A DNA stretch of 64,000 bases from Xanthobacteraceae bacterium (GCA_019752575.1 JAIELW010000001.1:62001-126000), one strand, 5' to 3'; positions 1 to 9,680 are shown, counted from the stretch's first letter. Made by a program: numbers and translations. Notes: generated by a model not told the origin, from the letters alone.

Positions 1-1
1 T

Positions 2-928
2 TCGCTCTTCATGCTCGCAATCGTCACGCTGCTCTTTCTGATGGAGCGCTGGGCGCGGCGGCATCAGCGCTTCTTTGCAAGCGGCAAGCGTGTGCAGCCG
101 CCGTCGCCGGTGCCGCTCGATAGGTTGAAAGCGTTCGGCGCGATTGCAGCCTGCGCACTCCCGCTCGCGATCGGTTTTCTCGCGCCATTCGCCTATCTCG
201 CGGAGCAGGCGGTCCGGAAACTCACATCCGGCGGCGTTTCCCCGATGATCTGGCGCGAGACCTTCAACACTGTGCTGTACGCGGGGATTGCCACACTATT
301 TACACTCGTGGTCGGCCTCGCCATCGCTTATGCGCTTCGTGCCGACAAAAGCGGCTTCGCTTCGCCGGCGAGCCGCGTCGCGAGCATCGGCTATGCCATT
401 CCCGGCACCGTGCTCGCGGTCGGTTTGCTTTGGCCGCTGGCGGCGTTCGACAATTCCGTCGACGCCGCCCTGCGCCAGTGGTTCGGCGTCTCGACTGGTC
501 TCCTAATTTCCGGTTCGGGCGCGGCACTCGTGCTCGCCTACACAATCCGTTTTCTTGCGATGTCGATCAACGCGACCGAAGCGGGCTATACGAAGATTTC
601 CGAGAACATCGACCACGCCGCGCGCAGTCTCGGCGAAAGCTCGTTTGGCACGCTCAGGAAAATTCATCTGCCGATGCTGCGGCCCGCGCTCGGCGCTGCG
701 GCCATTCTCGTCTTCGTCGATTGCATGAAGGAATTGCCGGCGACCTTGATGTTGCGGCCTTTTGGCGTGGAAACGCTCGCCACGCACATCTATGCCGAGG
801 CGGTGCGCGGCACCTATGAAGACGGATCGGTCGCCGCGATCCTGATTGTGCTCGCGGGACTGGTCCCGGTCGTGATGCTCGCGCGCGTGAGCCGCCCCGC
901 GATCACGCCAAGTACGATCTCGTCTTAA
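2..928 (+). CDS. Iron(III)-type ABC transporter permease, C-terminal part (5' end outside window)
   Basis: The frame is open from the first bases, so this is the last 308 residues of a longer protein. It carries several hydrophobic segments and one binding-protein-dependent permease domain. The cytoplasmic EAA loop that contacts the ATPase is visible (EAGYTKISENIDHAARSLG, then LPMLRPALG). The spacing and the ELPATLMLRPFG tail match the second half of fused FbpB/ThiP-type permeases, which carry two permease domains in one chain and usually import ferric iron. The N-terminal half, and any ATPase or binding protein, would lie to the left. Its stop overlaps the convergent acetoacetyl-CoA synthetase stop by 4 bases. 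The family is clear; iron as substrate is inferred. Confidence 0.85.
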   Translation, partial: SLFMLAIVTLLFLMERWARRHQRFFASGKRVQPPSPVPLDRLKAFGAIAACALPLAIGFLAPFAYLAEQAVRKLTSGGVSPMIWRETFNTVLYAGIATLFTLVVGLAIAYALRADKSGFASPASRVASIGYAIPGTVLAVGLLWPLAAFDNSVDAALRQWFGVSTGLLISGSGAALVLAYTIRFLAMSINATEAGYTKISENIDHAARSLGESSFGTLRKIHLPMLRPALGAAAILVFVDCMKELPATLMLRPFGVETLATHIYAEAVRGTYEDGSVAAILIVLAGLVPVVMLARVSRPAITPSTISS

Positions 929-2886
929 GTTCTGAGTGCCGGAAGATCGCGGTAAAGATCGAGCGCTTCGGGATTGGCGAGCGCTTCGGTATTCTTTACC
1001 GGCCGGCCGTGCACGACGTCACGCACCGCAAGCTCGGTGATTTTCCCGGACCGCGTGCGCGGAATATCCGCGATCTGCACGATCTTCGCCGGCACGTGGC
1101 GCGGGCTCGCACCCGTGCGGATCTGCTGCTTGATTTTCGTCATCAGCGCATCGCCGAGCTTCATGCCGTCGCGCAGACGCACGAACAATACGATCCGGGT
1201 GTCGCCGTCCCACTCCTGGCCGATCGCGATGGATTCCACGACTTCCGGAATCTGCTCGACCTGCGCGTAGATTTCCGAAGTGCCGATGCGGACGCCTTGC
1301 GGATTGAGGGTCGCATCGGAGCGGCCGTGAATGATCATGCCGCCGTGCCCGGTCCATTCCGCGAAGTCGCCGTGGCACCAGATGTTCGCGAAGCGGTCGA
1401 AATAAGCGTTGTGATATTTTTTGCCGTCCGGATCGTTCCAGAACATGATTGGCATCGACGGAAACGGCTTGGTGCAGACGAGTTCGCCGCGCTCGTTTGC
1501 GACCGGCGTGCCTTTGTCGTCCCAGACATCGACCGCCATGCCGAGCGCAGGCGCCTGAATCTCGCCTTTCCAAACCGCCGCGGTGGGATCGGCGCCGACG
1601 AAGCAGGCGGCGAGATCGGTGCCCCCAGAGACGGACGCCAGGTGAACGTCTTTCTTGATCGCGTCGTAGACGTAATCGAAGCTCTCGGGCACCAGCGGCG
1701 AGCCGGTCGAGGCGAGCACGCGCATCTTCGAGAGATCGTGCGTATCTTTCGGGCGCAGTCCCGTTTTCTTCGCGGCATCGATGAATTTTGCAGAGGTGCC
1801 GAGGAAGTCGATTCTCTCCTCGGCTGCATAGTCGAAAATCACTTCGTTCTTCGGATGGAACGGCGAACCGTCATAGAGCATCAGCGTCGCTTCGGCGGCG
1901 AGGCCCGTGACGAGCCAGTTCCACATCATCCAGCCCATGGTGGTGAACCAGAACATGCGATCGCCGGGTTTTATCCCGCAGTGGAGCTTGTGCTCCTTCA
2001 GATGCTGCAGCAACACGCCGCCCGCGCAATGCACGATACATTTCGGCACGCCGGTCGTTCCCGAGGAAAACAGAATGTAGAGCGGGTGATCGAAGGGCAG
2101 CCGCTCGAATTCGACCTTCTTCGCGGCAAAAGGCGCCATGAAAGAATCGAGATCGGCCGCGCGCGAAAGCTTCGCCGCGATTTCCTTCGCCTCGCCGAGA
2201 TAAGGCACGATGATGACCTTCTCGGCGCTCACCAGATTCTTGACGACGGTCTCTAATTTCTCCGTGATCTGGATTTTCTTTCCCGCGTACCAGTAGCCGT
2301 CGCAGGAGAAGAATAGCTTCGGTTGAATCTGTCCGAAACGATCGATCACACCGCGCTCGCCGAAATCGGGCGAGCAGGAAGAGAAGATCGCGCCGAGCGA
2401 GCTTGCTGCGAGCATGATCGCAACGCTCTCCGGCAAGTTCGGCAGCATCGCAGCAATGCGGTCGCCTTTGGTAACACCCGCGGCTTTCATCGCCTGCTGC
2501 AGACGGGAGACCAGCGCGTGCAGCTCGTCGAAGGAGAGCCGGTAGCTTTTCTTGTCCTCGCCCCGGAAGATCATCGCGGGTGCGCTACCGGTCTTGCGCA
2601 TCATGTTCTCGGCAAAGGAAAGTTTCGCGCCGGGGAAGAATTTGGCGCCAGGCATGCGGTTGCCGTCCGCGAGAAGCGGCGCCCCCTTCTCGCCAATCAC
2701 GCCACAGAAATCCCAGATCAGTTCCCAGAACGCCGGCAGGTTCTCGACCGACCAGGCATGCAGTTGCCGGTAATCGGCGAGCGAAAGGCCGAAGCGGCGG
2801 TTCGCTTCGTGCATAAAGCGCACCATCTCGCTGTTGCGAACGGCCTCAGGCGAAGGGCTCCAGAGCGGCGCGGTAGTGGCGGTCAT
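925..2886 (-). CDS. aacS: Acetoacetyl-CoA synthetase
   Basis: This 653-residue ANL-superfamily enzyme would activate acetoacetate to acetoacetyl-CoA with ATP, feeding ketone-body and polyhydroxybutyrate metabolism. The adenylation core motif SGTTGVPKCIVH is followed by GGVLLQHLKEH, which is characteristic of AacS rather than acetyl-CoA synthetase. The C-terminal domain has RSDATLNPQGVRIGTSEIY, and the catalytic lysine lies in RTRSGKITELAV. The frame stays open 51 codons upstream, but the start at 2886 (MTATTAPLW) gives the normal family length of about 650 and has AGGGA about 13 bases before it. It is divergent from the AsmA gene and convergent with the upstream permease. Confidence 0.92.
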   Translation of the reverse strand: MTATTAPLWSPSPEAVRNSEMVRFMHEANRRFGLSLADYRQLHAWSVENLPAFWELIWDFCGVIGEKGAPLLADGNRMPGAKFFPGAKLSFAENMMRKTGSAPAMIFRGEDKKSYRLSFDELHALVSRLQQAMKAAGVTKGDRIAAMLPNLPESVAIMLAASSLGAIFSSCSPDFGERGVIDRFGQIQPKLFFSCDGYWYAGKKIQITEKLETVVKNLVSAEKVIIVPYLGEAKEIAAKLSRAADLDSFMAPFAAKKVEFERLPFDHPLYILFSSGTTGVPKCIVHCAGGVLLQHLKEHKLHCGIKPGDRMFWFTTMGWMMWNWLVTGLAAEATLMLYDGSPFHPKNEVIFDYAAEERIDFLGTSAKFIDAAKKTGLRPKDTHDLSKMRVLASTGSPLVPESFDYVYDAIKKDVHLASVSGGTDLAACFVGADPTAAVWKGEIQAPALGMAVDVWDDKGTPVANERGELVCTKPFPSMPIMFWNDPDGKKYHNAYFDRFANIWCHGDFAEWTGHGGMIIHGRSDATLNPQGVRIGTSEIYAQVEQIPEVVESIAIGQEWDGDTRIVLFVRLRDGMKLGDALMTKIKQQIRTGASPRHVPAKIVQIADIPRTRSGKITELAVRDVVHGRPVKNTEALANPEALDLYRDLPALRT

Positions 2887-3057
2887 TTGCGGTGTATTCC
2901 CTAGCGTAAAGTCGCCGATTACGCGGATTTCATAGCCGCTTGCCGCCTCCCTGTCAGGGCCATCAAAGCGACACATAACGCCGCGAAATAGACTAGACTT
3001 CGCTTCGGCCGGCGCACCGCCCGCCAGACTAGCGAACACCCAGCGCCGGATTTCGTC

Positions 3058-5028
3058 GTGAGTCTTCTGTCTCGTATGCAGCGTATTGCCGTTGCCACTG
3101 CCGCGACCGCAGCGATCGCCGGTATTGCCGTCTTCGCGTTGCCGTATCTCGTTTCCGAGCAGCTCATTCGCGGCGAGGTGAGCCGCGCGATCTATTCCGC
3201 GACCGGGCTCGTGCCTCGCATCGACGGTCCGGTGCGGCTAGCGCTGCTGCCGCGTCCCGCGATCCAGGTGCAAGAAATTTATCTCGACGACGGCTCGAAA
3301 AGCGGACCGGCGGTGGGCGCCTTGCAGGCGAGCCTGCAATTCTCCCCGCTCCTGTTCGGCGAGATCAAGGTTGCAACGCTCACGCTCGATCGCCTGCGGC
3401 TTGCGATCGAACTCTCGCCGGAGGGCAAACTGATCGGCGGCCTGCCGCTCAATCCTTCGGTTGCAAACGACGACGACGTGCCCGAGCTTCGCGTCGCCAA
3501 CGGATCGGTGCTGCTTCGCGTGCAGGGCCGCGACCGCGTCGAGATCATTTCCGGCGTCAATGCCTCGCTGAACTGGTCCGGCGCATCGCTCACCGCGACC
3601 GGCAGCTTCATGCTCGGAAACAGGCTTGCGAACGGCAGCCTCGTGATCGCCGACACTGCCGCGCTCGCCAAAGGACAACGCAGCACCATGCGCCTGCGGA
3701 TCGAAGCCGATCCCGCGCGGCTCGCCTATGAAGGCGGCATTACGTTCCGCGAATCGGCGCTCCAGGGAGAGGGCTCGCTCAGCGCCGACGGCCGCTCGCT
3801 GCGCGAGGCGCTCGCGCTGTTTGGCGTATCCACTCCCTCGCCGACGGGGTTCGGCCGCTTCTCGATAAAATCCGCGCTGACGCTGACCCCGATCGCGCTG
3901 ACATTCTCGAATCTCTCGCTCGAACTCGACGGCAATCGCGCCGACGGCGGCCTGACCTGGAAGCGCGACGGCAACCGCTCGATCCTGCAAGGCACGCTCG
4001 CGAGCGAAGCAACCGATCTTTCGATTTACCAAAATCCGATCCGGCTCACGTCCGGCACAGGCAGCGAATGGGACCGCATGCCGATCGGGATCTCCACGCT
4101 GCAGAACTTCGACGTCGATCTGCGGCTCTCCTCCGGCAAGCTTGTCATCGGGAAAATAGAGATCGGCAAGGCAGCCATTGCGCTTGGCGTGAAAGGCCGG
4201 CAGCTCACCCTCGCGATCGGCGAAGCGCAGTTTTATGGCGGCACGCTGCGCGGAAACGCGATCTGGAACGCAGCCGACGAGAAGCCTGCGTTGCGCATCG
4301 ACGCCAATCTCGGAAATTTCGATCTTGAGCGCGGGCTCGGCGGGCTTACGGGTTTCCGCAGGATCGAGGGCAAGGGCTCGCTTACGGTTGCAGTTACCTC
4401 CCAAGGCAAGACCGTTCAGGAAATCGCCTCGGCGCTTTCCGGAAAAATTCAACTCACGATGAAGCAAGGTGCGCTTGCCGGCATCAACGCGGAAGCGGTG
4501 CTTCGGCGCCTCGAACGCCGTCCGCTCTCGGGCACCGGGGATCTGCGCGGCGGCCGCACGCCGTTCGACCGGCTCGCGGGCAATCTCGAAATCGAGAACG
4601 GCGAAGGCAAGCTCGCGAATTTCGACGTCGAAAGCCCGATCCTGAAGATCAATTTGCACGGCGAAATGTCGATCGCGCGCCGCGACTTCGATCTGCACGG
4701 CACCGCGAGCCTCGTTCGCGCGGCGCAGGCGGGAGCGCCGCAAATCTCATTCGACTTGCCGTTCCTGATCAGCGGCACATGGGAAAATCCATATCTGTTG
4801 CCGGATCCCGATGCGCTGATCCGGCATTCTGGCGCGACCGCCCCACTGCTCGACGCGGTGCGCGGCCGTGCCGCGCGCGAGGCCATGCGAAGCGTGATCG
4901 AGATGGTTACGGGCTTGCGCTCCATCGGCGAATTGCCCGCGAACCCGACGTTCGAGCCGCCGGCGGCAAATTCGCCGAGCATCGCGCCGATTTATGCGCC
5001 GGCGCCGCAGCCCATGCAGTCGCGGTAA
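3058..5028 (+). CDS. AsmA family protein
   Basis: This 656-residue protein is anchored by one N-terminal membrane segment (about residues 8-28), followed by a long beta-rich periplasmic region. The RIDGPVRLALLPRPAIQVQEI stretch after the anchor is the AsmA N-terminal signature. The C-terminal third (GSLTVAVTSQGKTVQEIASALSG, then GTASLV, then SFDLPFLISGTWENP) is the AsmA-like C-terminal region. AsmA/TamB/YhdP relatives are bridge-like proteins implicated in phospholipid traffic and outer-membrane homeostasis. The start is GTG at 3058; an ATG at 3076 is an alternative. The tail is rich in Pro and Ala. The cargo cannot be told from sequence. Confidence 0.85.
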   Translation: MSLLSRMQRIAVATAATAAIAGIAVFALPYLVSEQLIRGEVSRAIYSATGLVPRIDGPVRLALLPRPAIQVQEIYLDDGSKSGPAVGALQASLQFSPLLFGEIKVATLTLDRLRLAIELSPEGKLIGGLPLNPSVANDDDVPELRVANGSVLLRVQGRDRVEIISGVNASLNWSGASLTATGSFMLGNRLANGSLVIADTAALAKGQRSTMRLRIEADPARLAYEGGITFRESALQGEGSLSADGRSLREALALFGVSTPSPTGFGRFSIKSALTLTPIALTFSNLSLELDGNRADGGLTWKRDGNRSILQGTLASEATDLSIYQNPIRLTSGTGSEWDRMPIGISTLQNFDVDLRLSSGKLVIGKIEIGKAAIALGVKGRQLTLAIGEAQFYGGTLRGNAIWNAADEKPALRIDANLGNFDLERGLGGLTGFRRIEGKGSLTVAVTSQGKTVQEIASALSGKIQLTMKQGALAGINAEAVLRRLERRPLSGTGDLRGGRTPFDRLAGNLEIENGEGKLANFDVESPILKINLHGEMSIARRDFDLHGTASLVRAAQAGAPQISFDLPFLISGTWENPYLLPDPDALIRHSGATAPLLDAVRGRAAREAMRSVIEMVTGLRSIGELPANPTFEPPAANSPSIAPIYAPAPQPMQSR

Positions 5029-5128
5029 TTTTTCGCAGCCCCTACTCTTGCGGGGAATCGCATTCGGCGACAAGGTAATCCGTACATCCTTTTGCGAATG
5101 GCTGTTTCTCTCCCCGCTGGAATTCATC

Positions 5129-6286
5129 ATGCAATCCCGTAACGCCGTGCGGCTTTGTGCTGCAGCGACTCTGATGCTTACCGCTACGCTGTTCTCCGGC
5201 ACGGCCCCGGCGCAGAACGCGAAACTCGCCATCACAGTCACTCCGCTCGGTACCGCCGCCGGAGAAAAGATGATTCCCGTTGCCGGGATTGCGAGCATAA
5301 ACGTGACGATCAAGAACGAAAGCAGCGCGCCGCTTTCCAATGTGCGGCTGAACGCCAAACTCAACGGCATGAAACTCGTCCCGGAGGACGGCTGGAAAGC
5401 CGATGGCGATGATGCACTGCTTGAAATCGATTCCGTAAAACCCGGCGAAGAAATCGTGCGCCGCCTGAACCTGCGCGTCGAGATGGCGCCGATGCCTCCC
5501 GGAAGGCAGGCCAGCCTCACAGTCGAGGCAAAGACCGGCGAAGCGGCAGTCAACGCATCGGCAAAATTTCCCGTTGGCGACTGCGCCGCGGCGTTCCAGT
5601 CCGAACTGACACGTCTTCGCATCACGACGATCTCCGAAATCTGGCCGGCCGCCGACGATATGCGCAAGCCCGATACGTCGCTTCCGCGCATGCGCTTCTT
5701 CCGCATCGGCATGCGCCGCAGCAACGATCTCGCTACGCTCGACCGGCTCGCTGCTGGATACCAAGGGCGGCTGCTTTCGGACTACGAGTTCTTCCGCGAA
5801 GGCGTGCGCTACACTGCGCGCCGCTGGTCCGACGAATTGAAGGCATTCGCCGGACAGGAGCCCAATCCCGGCCTGTGCGCGGTGAACAGCGAGATGATCG
5901 CGGGCATCCGCAAGACGATCCAATATGTCACGGCACGCATCGAACCGCCGATCAAAGCTTATGCGCGGGCGATGGATCTGCTTCGCAAGAACATCGGCGC
6001 GGCGGACGGTGACGATTTGCAGAAGATCGCGCTGCGCACCGCCGAAGAAGCGGGAGCGAAGATCGAGAATCCGCCGGCGGGCGTGTTCAAAATTCTGGAG
6101 CGCACGAAAGAACTCTTAAAAGACGCGAAGCCGACCGAGGCACAGCTAGACAATCTTTCGCTCGTGGAATCGGTGGCCTGGATCGAGGCGCAGGCCATGC
6201 GCTCGAAGAAGCTCCATGACCTGATCGAAAACTCGATTACGGGAATCACGGAAGCGCAGAAGAAGACCTGCGTCTGTGCGTTCTAA
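5129..6286 (+). CDS. Secreted protein of unknown function with CARDB-like N-terminal domain
   Basis: The 385-residue product starts with a clear Sec signal (MQSRNAVRL, then a hydrophobic stretch ending in SGTAPAQN). Residues of about 25-150 read like an immunoglobulin-fold CARDB or DUF11 adhesive domain: ITVTPLG, INVTIKNESSAPLSNVRL, and SVKPGEEIVRRLNLRV. The remaining 230 residues are charged and mostly helical with four scattered cysteines, one pair at the C-terminus (KKTCVCAF). I do not recognise that part. The frame is open further upstream, but the ATG at 5129 places the signal peptide properly. It lies 100 bases after the AsmA gene on the same strand and overlaps the convergent acetyltransferase by 4 bases. 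Confidence 0.7.
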   Translation: MQSRNAVRLCAAATLMLTATLFSGTAPAQNAKLAITVTPLGTAAGEKMIPVAGIASINVTIKNESSAPLSNVRLNAKLNGMKLVPEDGWKADGDDALLEIDSVKPGEEIVRRLNLRVEMAPMPPGRQASLTVEAKTGEAAVNASAKFPVGDCAAAFQSELTRLRITTISEIWPAADDMRKPDTSLPRMRFFRIGMRRSNDLATLDRLAAGYQGRLLSDYEFFREGVRYTARRWSDELKAFAGQEPNPGLCAVNSEMIAGIRKTIQYVTARIEPPIKAYARAMDLLRKNIGAADGDDLQKIALRTAEEAGAKIENPPAGVFKILERTKELLKDAKPTEAQLDNLSLVESVAWIEAQAMRSKKLHDLIENSITGITEAQKKTCVCAF

Positions 6287-6891
6287 CCATTCGGCGGCGT
6301 CTGCGCGGGCAAAGGATCGCTAGCAAGCCGCGCAAAGAGCAGATGATCCTGCCAATGCCCTGCGATCGAGAGATATTGGCGCGCGGTGCCTTCGCGCGCG
6401 AAGTTCATCTTCTCTAACAGCCGGATCGATGCCGTATTGGATAAGAGGCACGCCGCTTCGATGCGCCGTAACCGCAGCATGGAATGAGCGAAGGGCACGA
6501 GGGCTCCAATCGCGGCACTCATGTAACCTTTGCCGGCATGGGTCTGCCCCATCCAGTAACCGAGGCTTCCGGCCTGCGCCGCGCCGCGCCGCAGATTTGT
6601 CAACGTGGCGCCGCCGAGCATCGCGCGGTCGTTCTTGCTGAAGACGAGAAAGGCGTAGCCGCTCTCTTCGTGCAGGTCGCGCTCGTAGCGCCGGATGCGG
6701 CGGCGAAATGCGCCGCGGGTCAGGTCGTCTTCCGGCCATACCGGCTCCCATGGCGTCAGAAACTCGCGGCTCGCGCCGCGCAGCGCGGCCCATTCCTCGA
6801 AGTCTGCCATGCGCGGTACGCGCAGGAATACGCCGTTGCCGTCGATGACCGGCAAGCTGCTCGTCAGGCCGAGAGATTTAAAGAACGCCAT
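6283..6891 (-). CDS. GNAT family N-acetyltransferase (RimJ-like)
   Basis: This 202-residue acetyltransferase resembles RimJ/RimL. It has an early LRVPRMADFEEWAALR segment and the acetyl-CoA binding strand-loop GSLGYWMGQTHAGKGYMSAA (residues about 124-143). The end of the fold, RIEAACLLSNTASIRLLEKMNF, has the asparagine typical of the family. These enzymes acetylate ribosomal protein N-termini or small molecules. It follows the M16 peptidase gene on the same strand with a 14-base gap, an arrangement seen in related Rhizobiales, so it is probably the end of the ctaC-to-peptidase transcript. The substrate is unknown. Confidence 0.85.
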   Translation of the reverse strand: MAFFKSLGLTSSLPVIDGNGVFLRVPRMADFEEWAALRGASREFLTPWEPVWPEDDLTRGAFRRRIRRYERDLHEESGYAFLVFSKNDRAMLGGATLTNLRRGAAQAGSLGYWMGQTHAGKGYMSAAIGALVPFAHSMLRLRRIEAACLLSNTASIRLLEKMNFAREGTARQYLSIAGHWQDHLLFARLASDPLPAQTPPNG

Positions 6892-6905
6892 TCCCGCAGT
6901 CTGTT

Positions 6906-8177
6906 TCAGGCGGCTTTTCGCTGCAACGCTTCGGTCGCGGCGCCGGCCCGTTCGAGGGTCGCCGCTTCGCCGATGCCGACGAACGTCGGGCGGCCGCCGC
7001 CGACGAGCCGGCGTCCCGCGCTGCGAACGCTTTCGAGCGTGACTGCTTCGATGTTGCGCTCGATTTCCTCGAACGGAATCGCACGGCCGAACGCGAGCAG
7101 CCTGCTTCCGAGCTGATCCGCGCGCACGGACGCGCTTTCCAGCGCGGAAAGCAAACCAACCTTCATCTGCGCCTTGGCGCGGTCCACTTCCGCCTGGGTC
7201 GCCTTCTCGGCGGCCTCATGCAACTCCGCAATGACGACACGGGTCAGTTCTTCCGCGTCGGCGGCATCGGCACCGGCGGTCACACCGAACAATCCCACAT
7301 CCTGATAGAACGAATGGAACGCCTGGATCGAGTAGCACAAGCCGCGCCGCTCCCGGACTTCCTGGAACAGCCGCGACGAGCCGCCGCCGCCGGTTAGGTT
7401 CACGAATGCCTGCATCGAAAACCGTTCGGGTGCGTGATACGAAATACCCTCAAGGCCGAGGACGAGATGCGTCTGTTCGAGCTTGCGCGGGTGGATATGG
7501 ATGCCGCCGGCGTAGTTCGCTTTTGTCGCCGGCACGACTTCTCCGCCAGGAACCGATGCGAGGCTTTCGGAGGCAGCGGCAAGCAGCGCTTCGTGATTCA
7601 CGGCGCCAGCCGCCGCGACGATCATGCGCGCGCCGCGATAGCGCTTCGCCATATAGGCGCGCAGCTTTTCCGGCGTAAACGAACGCACGGTTTCCGGCGT
7701 GCCGAGAATCGGCCGGCCGATGGGCTGCCCAGGAAATGCAGTCTCCTGAAAAAGATCGAACACGATATCGTCGGGATCGTCGGCGGCCCCGCCGATCTCC
7801 TGCACGATCACGCTTTGCTCGCGGCCGAGTTCGCTCAGTTCGAAGGTGGAATTCGTGAGAATGTCAGACAGAATGTCGAAGGCGAGTGGAATGTCCTTGC
7901 CGAGAACCCGCGCATAGTAGGAGGTAACTTCGATACCCGTTGCGGCATTCAACTCGCCGCCGACATTCTCGATCTCTTCGCTGATCTGCAACGCGCTGCG
8001 TTTGCTGGTGCCCTTGAAAGCCATGTGTTCGAGCAGATGCGAGATGCCGTGTTCGTTTCCGTCTTCGTAGCGCGCGCCGGCGGCGGCCCAGATCCCGAGC
8101 GAGGCGGTCTTCACGTCCGGCATGGTATCGGTCGCAACCGTGACGCCGTTCTCGAGTTTGTCGATACGAACCGTCAT
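6906..8177 (-). CDS. M16 family zinc metallopeptidase (processing-peptidase-like)
   Basis: The 423-residue product has the inverted zinc motif HxxEH at residues 47-51 (HLLEH) and the downstream glutamate region (SVIVQEIG) that supplies the third ligand, so it is predicted active. A second, inactive-type M16 domain follows, with RERRGLCYS near residue 285. Proteobacterial proteins of this type resemble the beta subunit of the mitochondrial processing peptidase. No signal peptide is visible, which suggests a cytoplasmic enzyme. Its ATG overlaps the thrC stop by 4 bases, so the two are translationally coupled. Confidence 0.9.
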   Translation of the reverse strand: MTVRIDKLENGVTVATDTMPDVKTASLGIWAAAGARYEDGNEHGISHLLEHMAFKGTSKRSALQISEEIENVGGELNAATGIEVTSYYARVLGKDIPLAFDILSDILTNSTFELSELGREQSVIVQEIGGAADDPDDIVFDLFQETAFPGQPIGRPILGTPETVRSFTPEKLRAYMAKRYRGARMIVAAAGAVNHEALLAAASESLASVPGGEVVPATKANYAGGIHIHPRKLEQTHLVLGLEGISYHAPERFSMQAFVNLTGGGGSSRLFQEVRERRGLCYSIQAFHSFYQDVGLFGVTAGADAADAEELTRVVIAELHEAAEKATQAEVDRAKAQMKVGLLSALESASVRADQLGSRLLAFGRAIPFEEIERNIEAVTLESVRSAGRRLVGGGRPTFVGIGEAATLERAGAATEALQRKAA

Positions 8178-9589
8178 GCCATGGCGCCCTTCGCCGCGCG
8201 GGAATGGGCAAGCACGAAATCGGCGACGGCCTTGGCGTCGTTCGGGAGATTCGTAACCCGCTGCTTCCGGCTCATCAGATCCGAGAAAGTTGCGGGCAGT
8301 TTCGGCGTGACTCCGCAGGCAGCCTCCACCGCTTCCGGAAATTTCGCGGGATGCGCGGTGCCGAGCACGACCAGCGGACTTTCTCCGCCTTTGATGCCGA
8401 GCTTGTGCGCGACGCTAACCCCGACCGCGGTGTGCGGATCGAGCACATAATTACTCGTCTTGTGAACTTCGCGGATGGCGGCGGCGGTTTCGGCTTCATC
8501 GGCGCGAGACGCCGAAAAAAGCGCGCGCATATTGGCGAGCGTTTTCTCGCCCAAAGCAAAACGCCCTTTTGCGGCAAGGTCCTTCATCGCATCTCGCACC
8601 GCGCCCGCATCACAGCCGGATGCATCGAACAGAAGCCGTTCGAAGTTCGAGGAAACCTGAATATCCATCGCGGGCGAGGAAGTCGCGACCACGCCGCGCA
8701 CTTCGTAAATGCCGCTCTCAAGCGTGCGCGCTAAAATGTCGTTGACGTTGGTCGCGACGATCAGACGCTCGATGGGAAGGCCCATCCTCGCCGCGACATA
8801 GCCTGCGAGGATGTCGCCGAAATTTCCGGTCGGCACCGCGAAGGTCACGCGCTTTTCCGGCGCGCCCAACGCCACGGCCGCGGTGAAGTAATAAACGATC
8901 TGCGCGACGATCCGCGCCCAGTTGATCGAGTTCACCGCCGATAGCTTCACGCGGTCGCGGAAAGCATGATCGTTGAACAGCGCTTTAACGATCGCCTGGC
9001 AGTCGTCGAAATTTCCGTCGATCGCGAGCACGTTGATGTTCGGCTCGGTAATCGACGTCATCATGCGCTGCTGCACTTCGGAGACGCGGCCCTTCGGGAA
9101 CGTGAAAACGAGATCGATGCGCTCGCGGCCGCGGAAGGCTTCGGTCGCGGCACCGCCGGTATCGCCGGACGTGGCGCCGACGATGGTGCAGCGCTCGCCG
9201 CGCTTCGCCAGCACGTAATCCATCAGCCGCGCGATCAACTGCATCGCGACGTCTTTGAAAGCGAGCGTAGGCCCGTGAAAAAGCTCGAGTACATATTCGC
9301 CGCTTTTCAGCCGGTGCAAGGGTGCCACGTCCTTATGATCGAAGGTGGCGTAGGCCTCCTCGATCATCTGCTTCAGATCGCGCTCGGGAATGTCGTTGCC
9401 GACGAACGGCGCCACCACACGCAGCGCAATTTCGGAATAAGACTTACTGAGAAAGCCCGCGATCTCGGCCTTGGAAATCCGCGGCCAGGTTTCGGGCACA
9501 TAGAGTCCGCCGTCGCGCGCGAGACCTTCGATCAGCGCTTCGTTGAATGAGACCGATTTTGCCTCGCTGCGGGTGGAAACGTAACGCAA
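8174..9589 (-). CDS. thrC: Threonine synthase
   Basis: This 471-residue PLP enzyme converts O-phosphohomoserine to threonine. The N-terminal cap begins MRYVSTRSEAKSVSF, followed by GLARDGGLYVPE, and the PLP lysine is in HGPTLAFKDVAMQ. The phosphate-binding loop is near GATSGDTGGAA and AVPTGNFGDILAGYVA. It starts with TTG, and AAGGA lies about 9 bases before it on the minus strand. No ATG is available at the right place. It sits downstream of surf1 after two hairpins, and ahead of the M16 peptidase with a 4-base overlap. Confidence 0.93.
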   Translation of the reverse strand: MRYVSTRSEAKSVSFNEALIEGLARDGGLYVPETWPRISKAEIAGFLSKSYSEIALRVVAPFVGNDIPERDLKQMIEEAYATFDHKDVAPLHRLKSGEYVLELFHGPTLAFKDVAMQLIARLMDYVLAKRGERCTIVGATSGDTGGAATEAFRGRERIDLVFTFPKGRVSEVQQRMMTSITEPNINVLAIDGNFDDCQAIVKALFNDHAFRDRVKLSAVNSINWARIVAQIVYYFTAAVALGAPEKRVTFAVPTGNFGDILAGYVAARMGLPIERLIVATNVNDILARTLESGIYEVRGVVATSSPAMDIQVSSNFERLLFDASGCDAGAVRDAMKDLAAKGRFALGEKTLANMRALFSASRADEAETAAAIREVHKTSNYVLDPHTAVGVSVAHKLGIKGGESPLVVLGTAHPAKFPEAVEAACGVTPKLPATFSDLMSRKQRVTNLPNDAKAVADFVLAHSRAAKGAMA

Positions 9590-9618
9590 ATGGGGATCCT
9601 TATGAGCGCGGCACCCTA

Positions 9619-9660
9619 TTCAGGGGGCCGAGCCAAGGCAAGTTTCAGCCGGCCCCTGAT
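9619..9660. repeat. Imperfect GC-rich inverted repeat before thrC
   Basis: The arms tcagggggccg and cggcccctga pair over 10 bases with one bulged G and a loop of about 18 bases. It lies 30-70 bases upstream of the thrC start, next to two perfect hairpins, so the surf1-thrC junction holds three consecutive stem-loops. It could affect thrC transcript stability or reduce read-through from the oxidase genes. No T-tract follows it on the minus strand. Confidence 0.4.
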
Positions 9661-9680
9661 GTCGGATTTATCCGACATCA
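9657..9680. repeat. Perfect 10-bp hairpin with TTTA loop (surf1-thrC junction)
   Basis: Arms TGATGTCGGA and TCCGACATCA are exact reverse complements around a four-base loop (ttta). It lies between the surf1 stop and the thrC start on the transcribed strand. The same design, a GC-rich stem with a TTTA or TAAA loop, recurs at 9693-9718, 11737-11760 and, with a longer loop, 54475-54493. This suggests a small palindromic repeat family rather than a chance stem. Confidence 0.7.

Noticed and set aside
3238-4743. 501-codon frame antisense to the AsmA gene
   Set aside because: Low-complexity Arg/Glu-rich translation, a typical shadow; the AsmA reading has a membrane anchor and family signature.
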